64,000 bases of DNA from Drosophila pseudoobscura (taxonomy: Eukaryota > Arthropoda > Insecta > Diptera > Drosophilidae). The notes beneath the pieces were generated by a model. It ran no database searches. It saw only the letters and a list, made by a program, of their open reading frames with translations, and was not told the origin of the DNA. The DNA lies in contig NC_046680.1 of the NCBI RefSeq assembly GCF_009870125.1, positions 13,597,501-13,661,500 on the forward strand, read 5' to 3'. Both the position numbers and the translations under genes were made by a program. Positions 13,125-24,669 of this stretch are shown here, one piece after another. Every line of letters starts with the position of its first letter. Position 1 is the first letter of the stretch.

Positions 13125-16100
13125 AGGGAGAGGGAGGAAGGAATAAAAAATACTTGTAATAGTCACTCGAGGGGGAAATATAAATTATTGAGCTCGTTTC
13201 TTAAGTAATTATCGCACTGGCGGACAAACGAATGAAACCACCAACTGACTAACTGAACGAATGACCAAGTGACGAACAGATTGACGGACTGACTGACTGA
13301 CTGACGGTCATGAGAAGTTGTCGCTGTCTAAACAAAAGATTGCCCGCCAGCTTCGCACTGGGAGGTTTTTCGCTAGAGGACTTTTCGTATACCCTTTCGA
13401 AGAGACTTTGGAACTGTTCGTAGCCAAATCTGGTAGAAAGCCAAGGATAGACCTTAAAGATAGTCTTTCTATCTCTCGAATGTGCTTGTACATTGCCTCT
13501 AGATCTGTTTGGGGGATCTTCTGGGTTAATACTTGCCTTGCCAGAGACTGCCTCTGGTATGAAGCCCGTGAGGCATGTTGCAGCCTCTGTTGACTAAGCG
13601 ATCTGCTCCACTACCTGGCCATCTCTCTGGGTCGCTCATCACTCATCCGCCATCATCTCATTATTTCTCATTATTTTATTGACTTTGAAGAGTAATTATT
13701 TGCCTTTTAGACGGTTTCAAAGTGCTCAAACAGAGCGACTATCCACTCGCTCTCCAACCATCCATCCATTCTCTCTCTACTGCTCGCATACGCTCTCGCT
13801 CTCTTGCTCTCGCTGTTGGCCATTGGCTGGGCGGGAGAGTGAGCGTCGTCGTCGTCGTCGGGGCCAGAGAGTTGTCTTGGCCTCCGACTGGTGCGAGTCG
13901 AATGCCAGATCAGTTTAGTTTCGTTTCGAGCCGCAGTCTCAATCTCAATCTCAATCGCGGTTTCAGTTGGATCGGACGTGGCACGAGAGCAGAGACACCG
14001 ACCGCAGACACCAACAGATCCAAGACCCGAGTGGGAAGAGGCAGAGGCAGTGGCAGTGGCAGCGGAGCCTAGACAAACATAAATTGGATATATCTGAGAT
14101 CTTTGATAGCTGATCGTCGGTCGTCGGTCGTCGGTTTCCGAGTGTTTTTCTGTGCCTGTGTGTGTGTGCACGCGTGTGTGTGTGGGATCGTGGGATCCCA
14201 GCTGTGTGCGTGTCTGCCGCCTCTGCAAATATTGGCCAACAGTTAATGGCCATGAAGAAACTCTATGCCAAGACCTCGTTCAGCAGCAAGAAACCCAATG
14301 CCGTGGTGGCCTCCTCGGGCCCCATCCTGGCCTACCACCAGTCCACCGGCCCCGCCGGCGGCATGTGCGAGTTCCAGGTGCCGAAGGGTGCCCCCGTGGC
14401 TGCCACACAGCCCGCCGGGGAGTTGATTCGTCGCAGCCAGAGCCTGCACCGCGTCAAGGGCCTGTCCGAGTACTACAGCATCGAGGAGCTGCAGGAGCTG
14501 GATCTGCTCGACTACCGCCATCCCATGTACCACCACTACCAGCAGCAGCAGCAGCAGCAGGAGCTGCTCCTGCGCCAGCGATCGGCCTACCACGAGCACG
14601 AGCAGCTCGTCCTGCAGCTGCCGAAGGCCGACCGGGGCGCCGCACCCATCTACGAAGCGCCCCACCAACAACACCAGCGATCCGTCCAGGATCAGTCGTT
14701 GTATGTACAGCCACCATCAGCCACATCTGCCCCAGTTGCAGCACACACGATAGCCAATCCATCCACATCTACATCCACATCAGCATCCACATCAACATCC
14801 CATTCCAGTGCTTCGTCCTCCTCCTCGTCGTCGGTTATATTTTCCACTCTACGCAAATGCGTTTCCCCCTCCAATCCAACGACCTCTAACCCGCCGGCTG
14901 CTTCTACCTTCTGCCCCACTTCTTCCTCGAGTGGCGCCACTTCATCCGCCTCAGCCTCCTCCTCCTCCACTTCCACTTCCACTTCCTGCTCCTACCCTTC
15001 TAAGGCTGGCCCATCGAGACTTGGCTGTTCCATGTCGTTCTCAATTAGAACAATCCCATCATCATCAACACAGCAGCAGCAGCAGCAGCATCTCTACAGC
15101 AACATACATCATTACCTGCAACAACAACAGCAACACAACAGCAACAACAACAACAACATGCAACACAACATAATACAGAAACAACAACAACAACAACAAC
15201 AGAATCAGCAACGAATCCTCCCTCAGCGTCGCCATAATTCGGTCAAAGATAAATCCATTGGGGGCATGACAACAATTTTTGCGTATGTTTTGAGTTTCCC
15301 CACAACACTTTCCCCACCGCCCCTCTGTCCCCCTCTTTGGTCTTTTGGGCAACGTCCTTGGGGGGCTTGGGTGTTGCAGGGTTGGGGTGGGATCTCTCCG
15401 GCACGTAGCAGCATAGCTTGGCATATGGCAATGGATGAAAGAATTCGTCATCTCAGCTTCGTTCTTCATTTCAGCGAGATATCAAAGAATTCGCTTTTAC
15501 TGCTACACGTAGACGTCGCCCTACCCCCCCCTCACCCACCCCACTGGCCCCCACTTAATCATAATCATAATTATAATTTAACGCCAATTAAGTTGGAAAC
15601 CACTTTCGTGTGTGATGCACCACAGAAGCAAACAACACAACGAATCTGCATGCAGCTTAACGCACGACTAACTAAAGTGCCCCGCCGTGCCCAATTTCAC
15701 CTGCCTCCCATTACACGACACCGCCCCCACCCCCTGCACCTCCCCAAAAGAGAGCAACAGTTCAGTGCTCAGTGCTCAGTGCTCAGCAGAGGCTTCGCCG
15801 ATCTCCAGAGCTCCATAGCTGCCACATGCTCATTTGTTTGCCAATTTTCGTTTTCTAGGATTACTCACCTATGGCCAAGGGGGGGAGAGGGGGGCGGGTG
15901 TCAGGGTGTCAGGGGAAACACAGGCTTCACTTCACTTTCGTTCGAAGCAAATCGAAGCCACAGCCACACAGCACAGAGCACAGAGCCCCCTCTGGCCACC
16001 CCGCGAGTAGTTATATAAGGAGATCTACGGCACAGCTGTGGCCAGAGCTCGGGTTCGCACAGAGATTTCTGCCTGCCGTCTGTCCGCCCCGTCCGCGGAG

Positions 16101-19100
16101 CTCCATTTAAGTGCAAAACTACTCGCGGCTTTTGGCTTGGACCAGGTCTCGCGAGTCTCGCGAGCTAGAGTCTGGCTAAGGCGAGAATTCTGCAGACTCG
16201 ACTCGTTTTGTGGTCGGTTGCTGTTGCTGCTGTCATTATCTCTTTCCCCCACTAACACACAACTCGGAGCAGTGCAAGACAGCAAAAAAACAGGCAGAAC
16301 CGAGTCGCGGGGCAAGTCAACAACTCGTCATCGCCTTTGCATTTTTCCAATGAAGGCGTTCGTTCGTTCATTCGCTGTTTGCCTGCCACATGTTTGCTCA
16401 AGTACCCGATCCAAACCGATCCCCTTTCCGCTTTAATTGTCAACTGAAGAGAAGAGGGAAAAAATGCTAAAGGTTGAGCATCAGAGCAGCAGCATATTAG
16501 AACTTTCATTAGAATCATTTAATCGTTCCGTGAGACTCGAGAGACGGAAGACTGAAGACTGTAGACTGTAGACGCTCCCGACTGGCTGCATGACAGGTGT
16601 GTGAGCGATTCCCTTCGCCGCAAGGCAAAGAAATGCATTGCACTTCCTGTGTTCTGCAGTTCTCCAGCTCTCCAGGTGCGGGGAGGGACTGGTGGGATAG
16701 ATATGTACATAGATCAAAGCACTCTCGGGACGTGGAGTCGTGTGAAAAGTGTGTGGATCGGAGCGAAGCGGATCCACAGAAGAAGAAGAAGAAGCTCTAA
16801 TGACATTCCGTTTCTCGGAACAGACTCTGGGAAATCCATTTAGTAATTGTTATTGATCTCTTCCTTTGAACTCATTACTCGTATATCATCATTCTCTTCT
16901 CTCCACTCTACACCACTCCACTGTCTAATCCTGTGTTCTGTCTCTTGTGATTCCAGTGAGCAGAGCATTATCGGGGCACGCGCCTCTGTGATGGTCTACG
17001 ACGACAACCAGAAGAAGTGGGTGCCCTCGGGGAGCTCGTCGGGACTGAGCAAGGTGCAGATCTACCACCACCAGCAGAACAACACGTTCCGGGTGGTAGG
17101 ACGGAAGCTGCACGACCTCGAGGTGGTGATCAACTGCTCGATCCTGAAGGGGCTGAAGTACAACCAGGCCACGGCCACGTTCCACCAGTGGCGCGACTCC
17201 AAGTTCGTCTACGGGCTGAACTTCTCCAGCCAGAACGATGCGGAGAACTTCGCCCGGGCCATGATGCACGCGCTGGAGGTAAGTGCCGCTTGCTCGGGCC
17301 GCTTCCCCACCCCATCTATAGTCCGTCTCTCAATCGCTGCAGGTGCTCAGCGGCCGGGTGGCCAACAACCCGGGCGGACAGCCGACCAATGGCAACGGGT
17401 ACGAGGAGGACATGGGCTACCGCACCATGACCAGCGAGGATGCGGCCATTCTCCGGCAGAACAACGGCATTGCCGGCCACATCACGCCCTCGGCCCAGAC
17501 GCCCACTTCGCAGACCAACCAGAACAACATACCCCAGAGTCCGCCGACGCCCCAGGGCCACCATCGCACCAGCAGGTGGGTACCGCTACCATCTCTCATC
17601 CACCGCATCAGGGATCGATTCCCCACTCGATCGGGCACTCATTAATCCATGCTCTCACTCTCTCATCCTCCCGCTCATGCCTCATCCTTGCATGCGATCC
17701 TCCGCTGAAATTTGCTCACTAAAGGAATTCCCTTAGCGCACCGCCGGCCCCCCAGCCGCAGCAACAGCAGCAGCAGCAACAGCAGCAGCAGGTGGCCCCG
17801 CCGGGACCCCATTACAGACCGCCCGCCGGCAACGGACCCACGCCCAACGGCCTACCGCCGCAGGTGAACACACAAATCCCCCCGGCCCCGGGCCAGGCCC
17901 TGCAGCAGCCGCAGCAGCCCCAACAGCAACAGCCACAGCAGCCGTACCAGCAGCAGCAGCAGCAACCCGTCTACGCCGCCCAGCAGCAGCAGCAGATGGT
18001 CCAGGCGGGCTATCCGGGTCCCTCTCAGGTACGTCCAGAACATACATATGTCCAGATCCTGGCAGATCCCAGATTCAGATTCCTCATTTCGCTGCCACGT
18101 GTTTGTCTTTCTGTTTCATTTCATCCGCAAATTGGCTTGATCCACCCCTCTTGATCCACCCGAACCGCCCGCACCACCTGTACCCACCACAAATGCTCCA
18201 ATGCTCCAATGAAACACCATCAGTACCAGCAGCCGCACTACGTGCTCTCCAATTCTAATCCCAATCTCAATATGCATCAATACCCGACACAGCCCCCACA
18301 GCAGTCTCTGCCGCAGCAGCAGCAGCCCCAGCCGCCGCATCAGAACGGGGGCGGACCCATTTACGTGGTCTCGCAGCCCGGCCACGGACACGGCCACATC
18401 CCGAGCTCGGCCAGCGCCAACAGCGTCGTGTACGCCAGCCAGCAACAGATGGTCCAGCAGCAGCCGCCACAGGCGCCGGCCATGCCCGCTCCCGGCTACG
18501 GTCCGCCCCAGGCACACCCACAGCCGCCGCCGCAGCAGCAGCAGCAGCAGGCGGAGAATCCGTATGGCCAGGTGCCGATGCCGCCGCCCATGAATCCGTC
18601 ACAAGGCCAGATCCCTCTGAACCGCATGAGCAGCCAGGGCGGGGGCCAGCCCGCTGCTCCAGCCCCGCCCCCGCCGCCGCCCACCTTCGGCGGAGCTCCG
18701 CCAGCGCCGCCACAGATGTTCAACGGAGCCCCGCCTCCGCCGCAGCCGCCGGCTCCACCGGCGCCACCAGCGCCGCCAGCCATGGGCGGACCGCCAGCTC
18801 CGGGTGGTCCCGGGGGTCCTGGCGCCCCTCCTCCACCGCCTCCGCCCCCGGGAATGGGCGGAGCGCCCAAAAAAGATGACCCCCAAGCAGATCTCATGGG
18901 CTCGCTGGCCTCCCAACTGCAACAGCTCAAGCTCAAGAAAAACAAGGTGAGTGGGGGACGCATTCTCCGGCACTGGAAGAACGTAGTACATTATATAATC
19001 CCTTATGGCTTATCCCTTATCCCTTATCCGTTCTCTCTAACAGTCCACGACTTCTGCTCCGGAGAACAGTGGCAGCAGCACCTCGAGTGGAGGCAGCGGA

Positions 19101-19754
19101 AACTATGGCACAATCGGACGCAGCTCCAATGGCATGGCCTCCATGATGGACGAGATGGCCAAGACGCTGGCGCGGCGTCGTGCCCAGGCCGAGAAGAAAG
19201 AGGTGAGTGCACTGAAGTGGGCGTTTCCATTTAGCTAATTCCTTGTTCTCTCCGTTTTTAGCCCGATCCTGAGCCCGAGGTGAAGCAGCGTCCGTGGGAG
19301 AAGTCCAACACGCTGCCCCATAAGCTGGGCGGCGGTGCCGGAAACGGCTCTGGGACGAACGGGCCCAACGGCAGCTCTGGCGGAGCTGGCAGCAACACAA
19401 CGAACAGCGGCGGGGAATCGCCACGACCCATGCGAAAGCGCTTCGGCAGTGCCAGCGAGGAGACCATTCTCAAGGTGAGAGATCTCTTGGAGTTTTCCCT
19501 TGAATTTGGCACAAGAGGCTAATTCTTTCTGTTGTCTGACAGGTGAACGGCGATGGCCTGTCCCTGGCACTGTCCAACGGAGACTTGGACACATTGAAGG
19601 CTGAGATAGTGCGCGAGATGCGCCTGGAGATCCAGAAGGTCAAGAACGAGATCATAGATGGTGGGTGGATCAATTCCTTCATTGACCTGCGGATGGTGTC
19701 TAATAAAACTTGTGTGTTCTTGCAGCTATCAAATCGGAGTTCAATCGCAGATAG
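11168..19754 (+). CDS. ena: Enabled, Ena/VASP actin regulator, 697 aa (main isoform, spliced)
   Basis: Coding exons: 11168-11172, 16957-17278, 17343-17575, 17737-18028, 18224-18946, 19044-19202, 19262-19474, 19543-19660 and 19726-19754. All have GT/AG borders and join in phase to 697 codons plus stop, close to the fly protein of 684 aa as I recall it. Enabled is an anti-capping and elongation factor that works at barbed ends in lamellipodia, filopodia and growth cones, downstream of Abl. Residues 1-112 are the EVH1 domain, with the ligand-binding aromatics Y16, W23 and F77. A Q-rich linker follows, then a long proline-rich profilin/SH3-binding core (exon 18224). The EVH2 region has a LKLKK basic actin-binding motif, an F-actin motif ([13 protein letters not shown]) and a C-terminal coiled coil for tetramers ending in EFNRR. 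Three alternative starts feed the same acceptor at 16957. Confidence 0.95.
11173..14245 (+). other. ena intron and leader of the long isoform, no other gene seen
   Basis: Contains poly-T (11720-11734), an ACA tract at about 12808-12836, a (GA)n tract at 13091-13135 and repeated GACTGA words near 13280-13310. From about 13900 it probably becomes the 5' UTR of the 14246 exon. No supported gene. Confidence 0.5.
14246..15282 (+). CDS. ena: ena alternative N-terminal exon for the long isoforms, two possible donors
   Basis: ATG at 14246 (M-A-M-K-K-L-Y) opens a frame rich in R, S, Q and H. I recall this as the start of the long Enabled forms. A donor at 14701 (TT then GTATGT) leaves phase 2 and joins T-GAG at 16957 to give an 847-aa protein. 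The frame stays open past it through a Ser/Thr-rich stretch and CAG/CAA-coded polyQ blocks to a second phase-2 donor at 15283 (GC then GTATGT), giving about 1041 aa. The open frame in fact runs to 16018 without a stop. An in-frame ATG also occurs upstream at 14162, but the sequence before 14246 looks like leader (GT repeats). TCAGTT at about 13908 is an initiator-like word. Confidence 0.75.
15283..16956 (+). other. ena intron before the common EVH1 exon
   Basis: Intron sequence ending at the acceptor TTCCAG (16951-16956). Holds a triple AGTGCTC repeat near 15762-15785 and a TATATAAG word at 16011-16018. No independent gene seen. Confidence 0.6.
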
Positions 19755-21980
19755 ATCAACATATTATCAAGATATGCGTGGGCCCCGCACTCTCGAAGGT
19801 CCAAGTCGGAGGAGCAGCAGCAGTAGGAGCAAGCTTGAATGCACTCGGCGACCGAAGGAGTGGGGCGTGAAGGCATGGGCATAAATACGTACACAGAAAA
19901 GATACATACGAGTAAATATGTATAAAGCATATGCTCTAGGTTATATGTAGGGTTACATAAACACAAACACAAACACAAACACAAAACACACACACAAACG
20001 CAGAATAGGCGTATGAGGTGGAACTTTAGTCAAAGTAATTATATTTTTAGTGGGAACTGCTTACCGACTTTTAAGTTACGTCTACGTATACGTCTATATA
20101 TTCGGCGACCCTCAGTATGTAATTAACTCTACAATTGTACATTATTTTGCATAAGTCTAAACCAATTTTAGTGTGAGAACCAGAATTCTTTCGTTTAACC
20201 TCTCCTCTCCCAATCCCTCGCTCCCACCAGGCGGATTCCTTTTAGTTTGTTCTCTGTCAACAGTCCCCTGTCCCCTCTCCCCTCCCCTACCTGCCGAATG
20301 TTTTTGAACCACTTTTGTAATACATACCATTTTGATGTATCTCTCTGGATCGGTGCACGAATACACAGACACACTCAAACACACGAATACCCCATATGCA
20401 TACGTACATATAAAAGGACACCCTTTCATATATACATAACTTTATATAGTACCTATATATGGGCATGGCATACTCATTAACCAAACCTAAAAGAAATTAA
20501 GTATTACGATTGGAGGCGAGGCGAAACAAAACTATTCCACAAATGTCATCCATCAACGCTCTCTCTCTCTATCTGTCGACCTATCTATCCATCTCTCATA
20601 CTCCCCCAGTCGTCTGGTCTGTGGAGGAGCACGAGAGAAAGGTCACTTCACTGCATTTCCCCCCGGACAAGAAAACCGAAACCAATTTCCTAAGCACACG
20701 ATCTCATACGAACTCAATTTAAGCAACATCGGAACAAGAACCAGCAAGTCTTCAGCAAAAACAGATACAGAAACCGAAACATCAACAGTTCAAAGCGGAA
20801 TTGAGTGCGGTGTTCAGGACTCTGACTCTCGAGCAACTTAGCGTTAGATATACAAGTAAACATGCATTACCCCTGCGATCTAAGCGATCTATACGATCTA
20901 TACAGCGAAATTAGAAAGCTAAATTAACAATTGACTGCTGCGTATTATACATACATAAATATATATATACATACTGATATATATATATATAAAGGAAAGC
21001 CACTAAATATTGTACACTCCTCCCCAGATACGGCGGTGGGCGAGCGCCTTCCCGTCCGATCTTGAACATATGAGTACCGATTTCAACTTCCATATACATA
21101 CGACTAAGACTAAATAGTGAAATTATTGAATGAACGCAGATAACGAGGATGCGCGGAGGGTCTGGCCTGGCACTAGGGCAGAGGAGGAGGATGCGGAGTA
21201 GGAGCAGCAGGAGAGTTTAGTTCTTAAGGCATACAAAAGTGAAATTGTTTATTAAGTGGACAAGAAATTTATTTATACTGCGGATCGGATCGGATCCGAT
21301 TGGATCGATCGGTGTAGTTGTGTATAATTCGAATGCATATAAATACGTTTAGTTTTCTGTAATTTAACGATCATTTGATGTAGTACATATATATTGACTG
21401 TACTGTGCAAGGTGGCGTCGATATGCAGACGTACGTACGAGTACGAGTATGAGTATATAGATTATATGGAATACCTAGTTATATGGCGGCCAGACGCGTC
21501 AGTCGGAGGCGTATGTAAATGTTATGATTTTTGTATTTTTATATATGATCTTTGCTGCAGCGTTGCGGCAACAATGGCAGGCAACAATTTAATATTAAAC
21601 ACACACGTAAACTATTTTAAACAAGAGAGAAGGAGATCGAGCAGATCGAGGATACCCGTGCGCGGAGCGAGCGCATACTTTTTATGTATTAAATTAAATA
21701 TATATATTATACACTTATATACAACAACAAGAATATTCAATATACATACGTGGCGAGGCATATGCAGATGCAGGAAGAGACATTGAGCAAACATTGACTT
21801 GAGATCAAAATATATATAAAGTAAATCAGCAACGGATTCATTTAGAACTGTAAGAGCGGCATAAGTTATAGCGGCGGAGGAGTCGAGTCGTGGCGAGGCG
21901 AAAGGAATAGAGGCGCAAACATTATATGCATATTCAACAAAAAGAGCGTACAGTGAAATAAACAACCAACGTTTGTATGT
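19755..21980 (+). other. ena: ena 3' UTR
   Basis: About 2.2 kb of AT-rich sequence after the TAG at 19752-19754, with TGTA/TATATA-rich stretches and several AATAAA-like words. The last good signal is AATAAA at 21957-21962, followed by GT-rich sequence, taken as the distal poly(A) site. Confidence 0.6.
21957..21962 (+). terminator. ena: ena distal polyadenylation signal
   Basis: AATAAA, with a GT/T-rich downstream element (TTTGTATGTG, then GTGTGTTTTT) within 45 bases. Confidence 0.55.
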
Positions 21981-22369
21981 GAAAACCATTTGAAAGTGTG
22001 TTTTTATTTCTAGTTTCTTTACGGTACACAGCGGTTTTGACCATATTTGCCGAAAACTTTTCGTCTATGCCCATCTCTACTGTAGACTACACGGTATGTT
22101 GGAGGAATTACTTTTTACTCATTAAACATTTACTTAATTAACTTAGCTTGTAGCAGGTGCAAGCCCTATGGCACACGGCAGCTGTTCCGAGAATCGACAG
22201 CTCCCACATTTATAATTAAAAGTCCCCAATGCCACCAATAAACACATTCCTGCTTGCCTCCACAAAACTTGCATTCATAGAGAATTTTAATTTTTAATGG
22301 AAGTAGTTTATAAGACAATGTACGGAGTACTAATAGATGCAATGCAAGTCAAATTCGAAGTCACTATAA

Positions 22370-22519
22370 GAAGGAGGTGATCAAGACTTCTTCGTCATGA
22401 TCTTTGCCTATCTTGCCTGGGTGTACGATCTGAAGAGCGTCTTCATGGGTATGCTCCTGGGTGTGGCTGGGGCGACAAGGAACAGCAACAATGACCCTTA
22501 TCCCATTTCGTACGAATAA
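22370..22519 (+). other. Short open frame with protein-like composition, possible exon or gene remnant
   Basis: Open from after TAA (22367-22369) to TAA (22517-22519). It reads a hydrophobic stretch (FFVMIFAYLAWVYDLKSVFM) followed by a polar tail ending in YPISYE. The first ATG is at 22397 (40 aa). The codons are G/C-ending, unlike the AT-rich surroundings. An AG at 22369-22370 could be an acceptor, but I find no convincing upstream exon. Family not recognised. Confidence 0.3.
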
Positions 22520-22709
22520 CAAAATTTAAATTCTTTCATTTCAACATTGAACCAAGTTCAAATTCTCCCGCGCTGGTGCTGTGATCTAAAAGCTTTCTCT
22601 AACAGACCTCTGTTGAGCGAGAGAGGAACTCAAAAGCTTACAGTCCGTTACATTCCGGATGACCGTTTACGTCATTTTTAATACTTTTCGGTATTTTTTT
22701 CGGTAAAAT

Positions 22710-23340
22710 CACTAACCATACAGTATATAGATGTGCCAGTTCATACAACGAAATTGTCACACACCGACTTGCGCTATCCGTACCCCAGAGTGACGTCATC
22801 ATGAGAGATAGAGCGCAGAGAGAACATCTTTGCATGTGTTAGTACACACGCAATATGTTTCGACAAAAATATGTGATTGTATGTTTTTTCAGATTTTTTG
22901 AACTCTTTCAGGTCTGGTTCTGTTTTGCCACCAGCATGTTTTAGTGTATGGGTGCACATGCATTCTCACGTACTTTGCGTGTGTGTGTTTACTATTGCTG
23001 GCCGCTAGAACTGAAATTTTAGTTTGGTTCTTGTTTCGGGTCTTTTGATGGACTGACCTACCGCCACAAAATAAATGAAGAATGGGCAGGGGGTGGGGGT
23101 ATGGTACACTAGGGCGCGGGAAACAAAATAAAAGCTGTTATTTGTTTCGTTTATACCACAAAATATAAAATATTACAATAATATAATTATACATTTATTT
23201 CCTTATTTTAAACAGGTTGATTATTTATTCTCGACTATATACAATAATATAATTGCACATTTATTTCCTTATCTTAAGCAGGTTGATTATAAATTATACA
23301 AATTATGCAAACGCCGTCGGTTCTCGACGTTTTGTTTATA
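22710..23340 (+). repeat. Left inverted-repeat arm of the foldback element
   Basis: Pairs with 24105-24669. Longer than the right arm by about 66 bases because a segment starting ACAATAATATAATT is tandemly doubled inside it (23175-23240 and 23241-23289). Contains a CRE word TGACGTCA at 22791-22798. Confidence 0.85.
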
Positions 23341-23565
23341 TCAAAGACTATACAATACCAAGATGTTGCATGAACGACCAAAAAGCTGTTCTATGGCGGG
23401 TCCTAACATTAGAACCCAAAAGGCACGAGGGAGCGCGCGGGGTTTCAATTCCCTTTTCGCCTGTACTTTGTCTCTACCGCGACCCCGCTGCCCATCGGTT
23501 TCGTCTGTTCGGCAATTCTGGACTCTCGAGCCTCAGCACCGTCGAAGCGGTGGTCGCGGATCGCC

Positions 23566-23690
23566 GATGTCTTTGGAGCGGCACAGTGGGAAAATTCGAT
23601 TGGAAAATTCTCTATTAGAATTTATCTAAAGCACTCATACAATTTTTTTACTATTTCGGCTGAGTCCCACTGTGCCGCGCCAAAGACATC
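23566..23690. repeat. Inner inverted repeat, 26-bp arms, inside the foldback element
   Basis: 23566-23591 and 23665-23690 are reverse complements with one mismatch (core GCGGCACAGTGGGA), separated by 73 AT-rich bases. Weaker pairing continues outward. A stable hairpin or a small nested element. Confidence 0.75.
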
Positions 23691-24104
23691 AGCGACCAAG
23701 CTGCCCTACGGTTTCGGCACGCAGACGATTCATATTTTGTTTTTGTATTCTTTCTCTCGAGACACACCGACTCGACGCTGACCGGGCAGCAGTAATTTTG
23801 AAAACCCTCATGCAATATACGAATGTAATAAACTTTAATATTTATGTACATATGTACATAAGATATTTTATAATTGAATTCGAAAATTTATGGGTATTGT
23901 CCATGAGAGTATTCAAGGTGCGACCGGCATCGCATCTAAATTTTTGCTTTGCAGATTCCCGTCGGAAAGCGCGCGATTGACAATTGATTTGAAATATATG
24001 TAAAACCCATTCCATTTATATTTAGGCATATTTATTTAAGTATACATATATGTATATATATTTTCTTATATTGTATATTTAGATACATCGTTGTTTTAGT
24101 TATA

Positions 24105-24669
24105 ATAAACAAAAAAGTCGAGAACCGACGGCGTTTGCATAATTTGTATAATTTATAATCAACCTGTTTAAAATAAGGAAATAAATGTGTAATTATATTA
24201 TTGTAATATTTTATATTTTGTGGTATAAATGAAACAAATAACAGCTTTTATTTTGTTTCCCGCGCCCTAGTGTACCATACCCCCACCCCCTGCCCATTCT
24301 TCATTTATTTTGTGGCGGTAGGTCAGTCCATCAAAAGACCCGAAACAAGAACCAAACTCAAATTTCAGTTCTAGCGGCCAGCAATAGTAAACACACACAC
24401 GCAAAGTACGTGAGAATGCATGTGCACCCATACACTAAAACATGCTGGTGGCAAAACAGAACCAGACCTGAAAGAGTTCAAAAAATCTGAAAAAACATAC
24501 AATCACATATTTTTGTCGAAACATATTGCGTGTGTACTAACACATGCAAAGATGTTCTCTCTGCGCTCTATCTCTCATGATGACGTCACTCTGGGGTACG
24601 GATAGCGCAAGTCGGTGTGTGACAATTTCGTTGTATGAACTGGCACATCTATATACTGTATGGTTAGTG
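24105..24669 (-). repeat. Right inverted-repeat arm of the foldback element
   Basis: Reverse complement of the left arm with very few mismatches (for example one base near 24359). Contains TGACGTCA at 24581-24588. Ends GGTTAGTG before the 7-bp target duplication. Confidence 0.85.

Larger units (their letters stand above)
22710..24669. mobile_element. Foldback-type DNA transposon with long terminal inverted repeats (Galileo/P-superfamily-like), non-autonomous
   Basis: The left arm (22710 to about 23340) and right arm (about 24105-24669) are near-perfect reverse complements, starting CACTAACCATACAG. A 61-codon frame in one arm recurs unchanged on the opposite strand of the other. The element is flanked by the 7-bp direct repeat GTAAAAT (22703-22709 and 24670-24676). 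Long arms, a CACT end and a 7-bp target duplication are features I associate with Galileo and relatives, known from D. pseudoobscura and D. buzzatii. The interior of about 760 bp has no transposase, so this copy depends on another source of the enzyme. The superfamily is inference; the structure is seen directly. Confidence 0.85.

Noticed and set aside
14162..14245. In-frame upstream ATG as the start of the long Enabled form
   Set aside because: The added residues come from a GT-repeat leader. M-A-M-K-K at 14246 matches the start I recall for the fly protein.
18496..18991. Gly-rich and Arg-rich minus-strand frames over the ena proline exon
   Set aside because: Shadows of CCG/GCC-rich proline codons read on the other strand.
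22774..24605. Identical 61-codon open frames at 22774-22959 (-) and 24420-24605 (+)
   Set aside because: They are the same stretch of the two inverted-repeat arms. No domain or start context; useful only as proof of arm identity.
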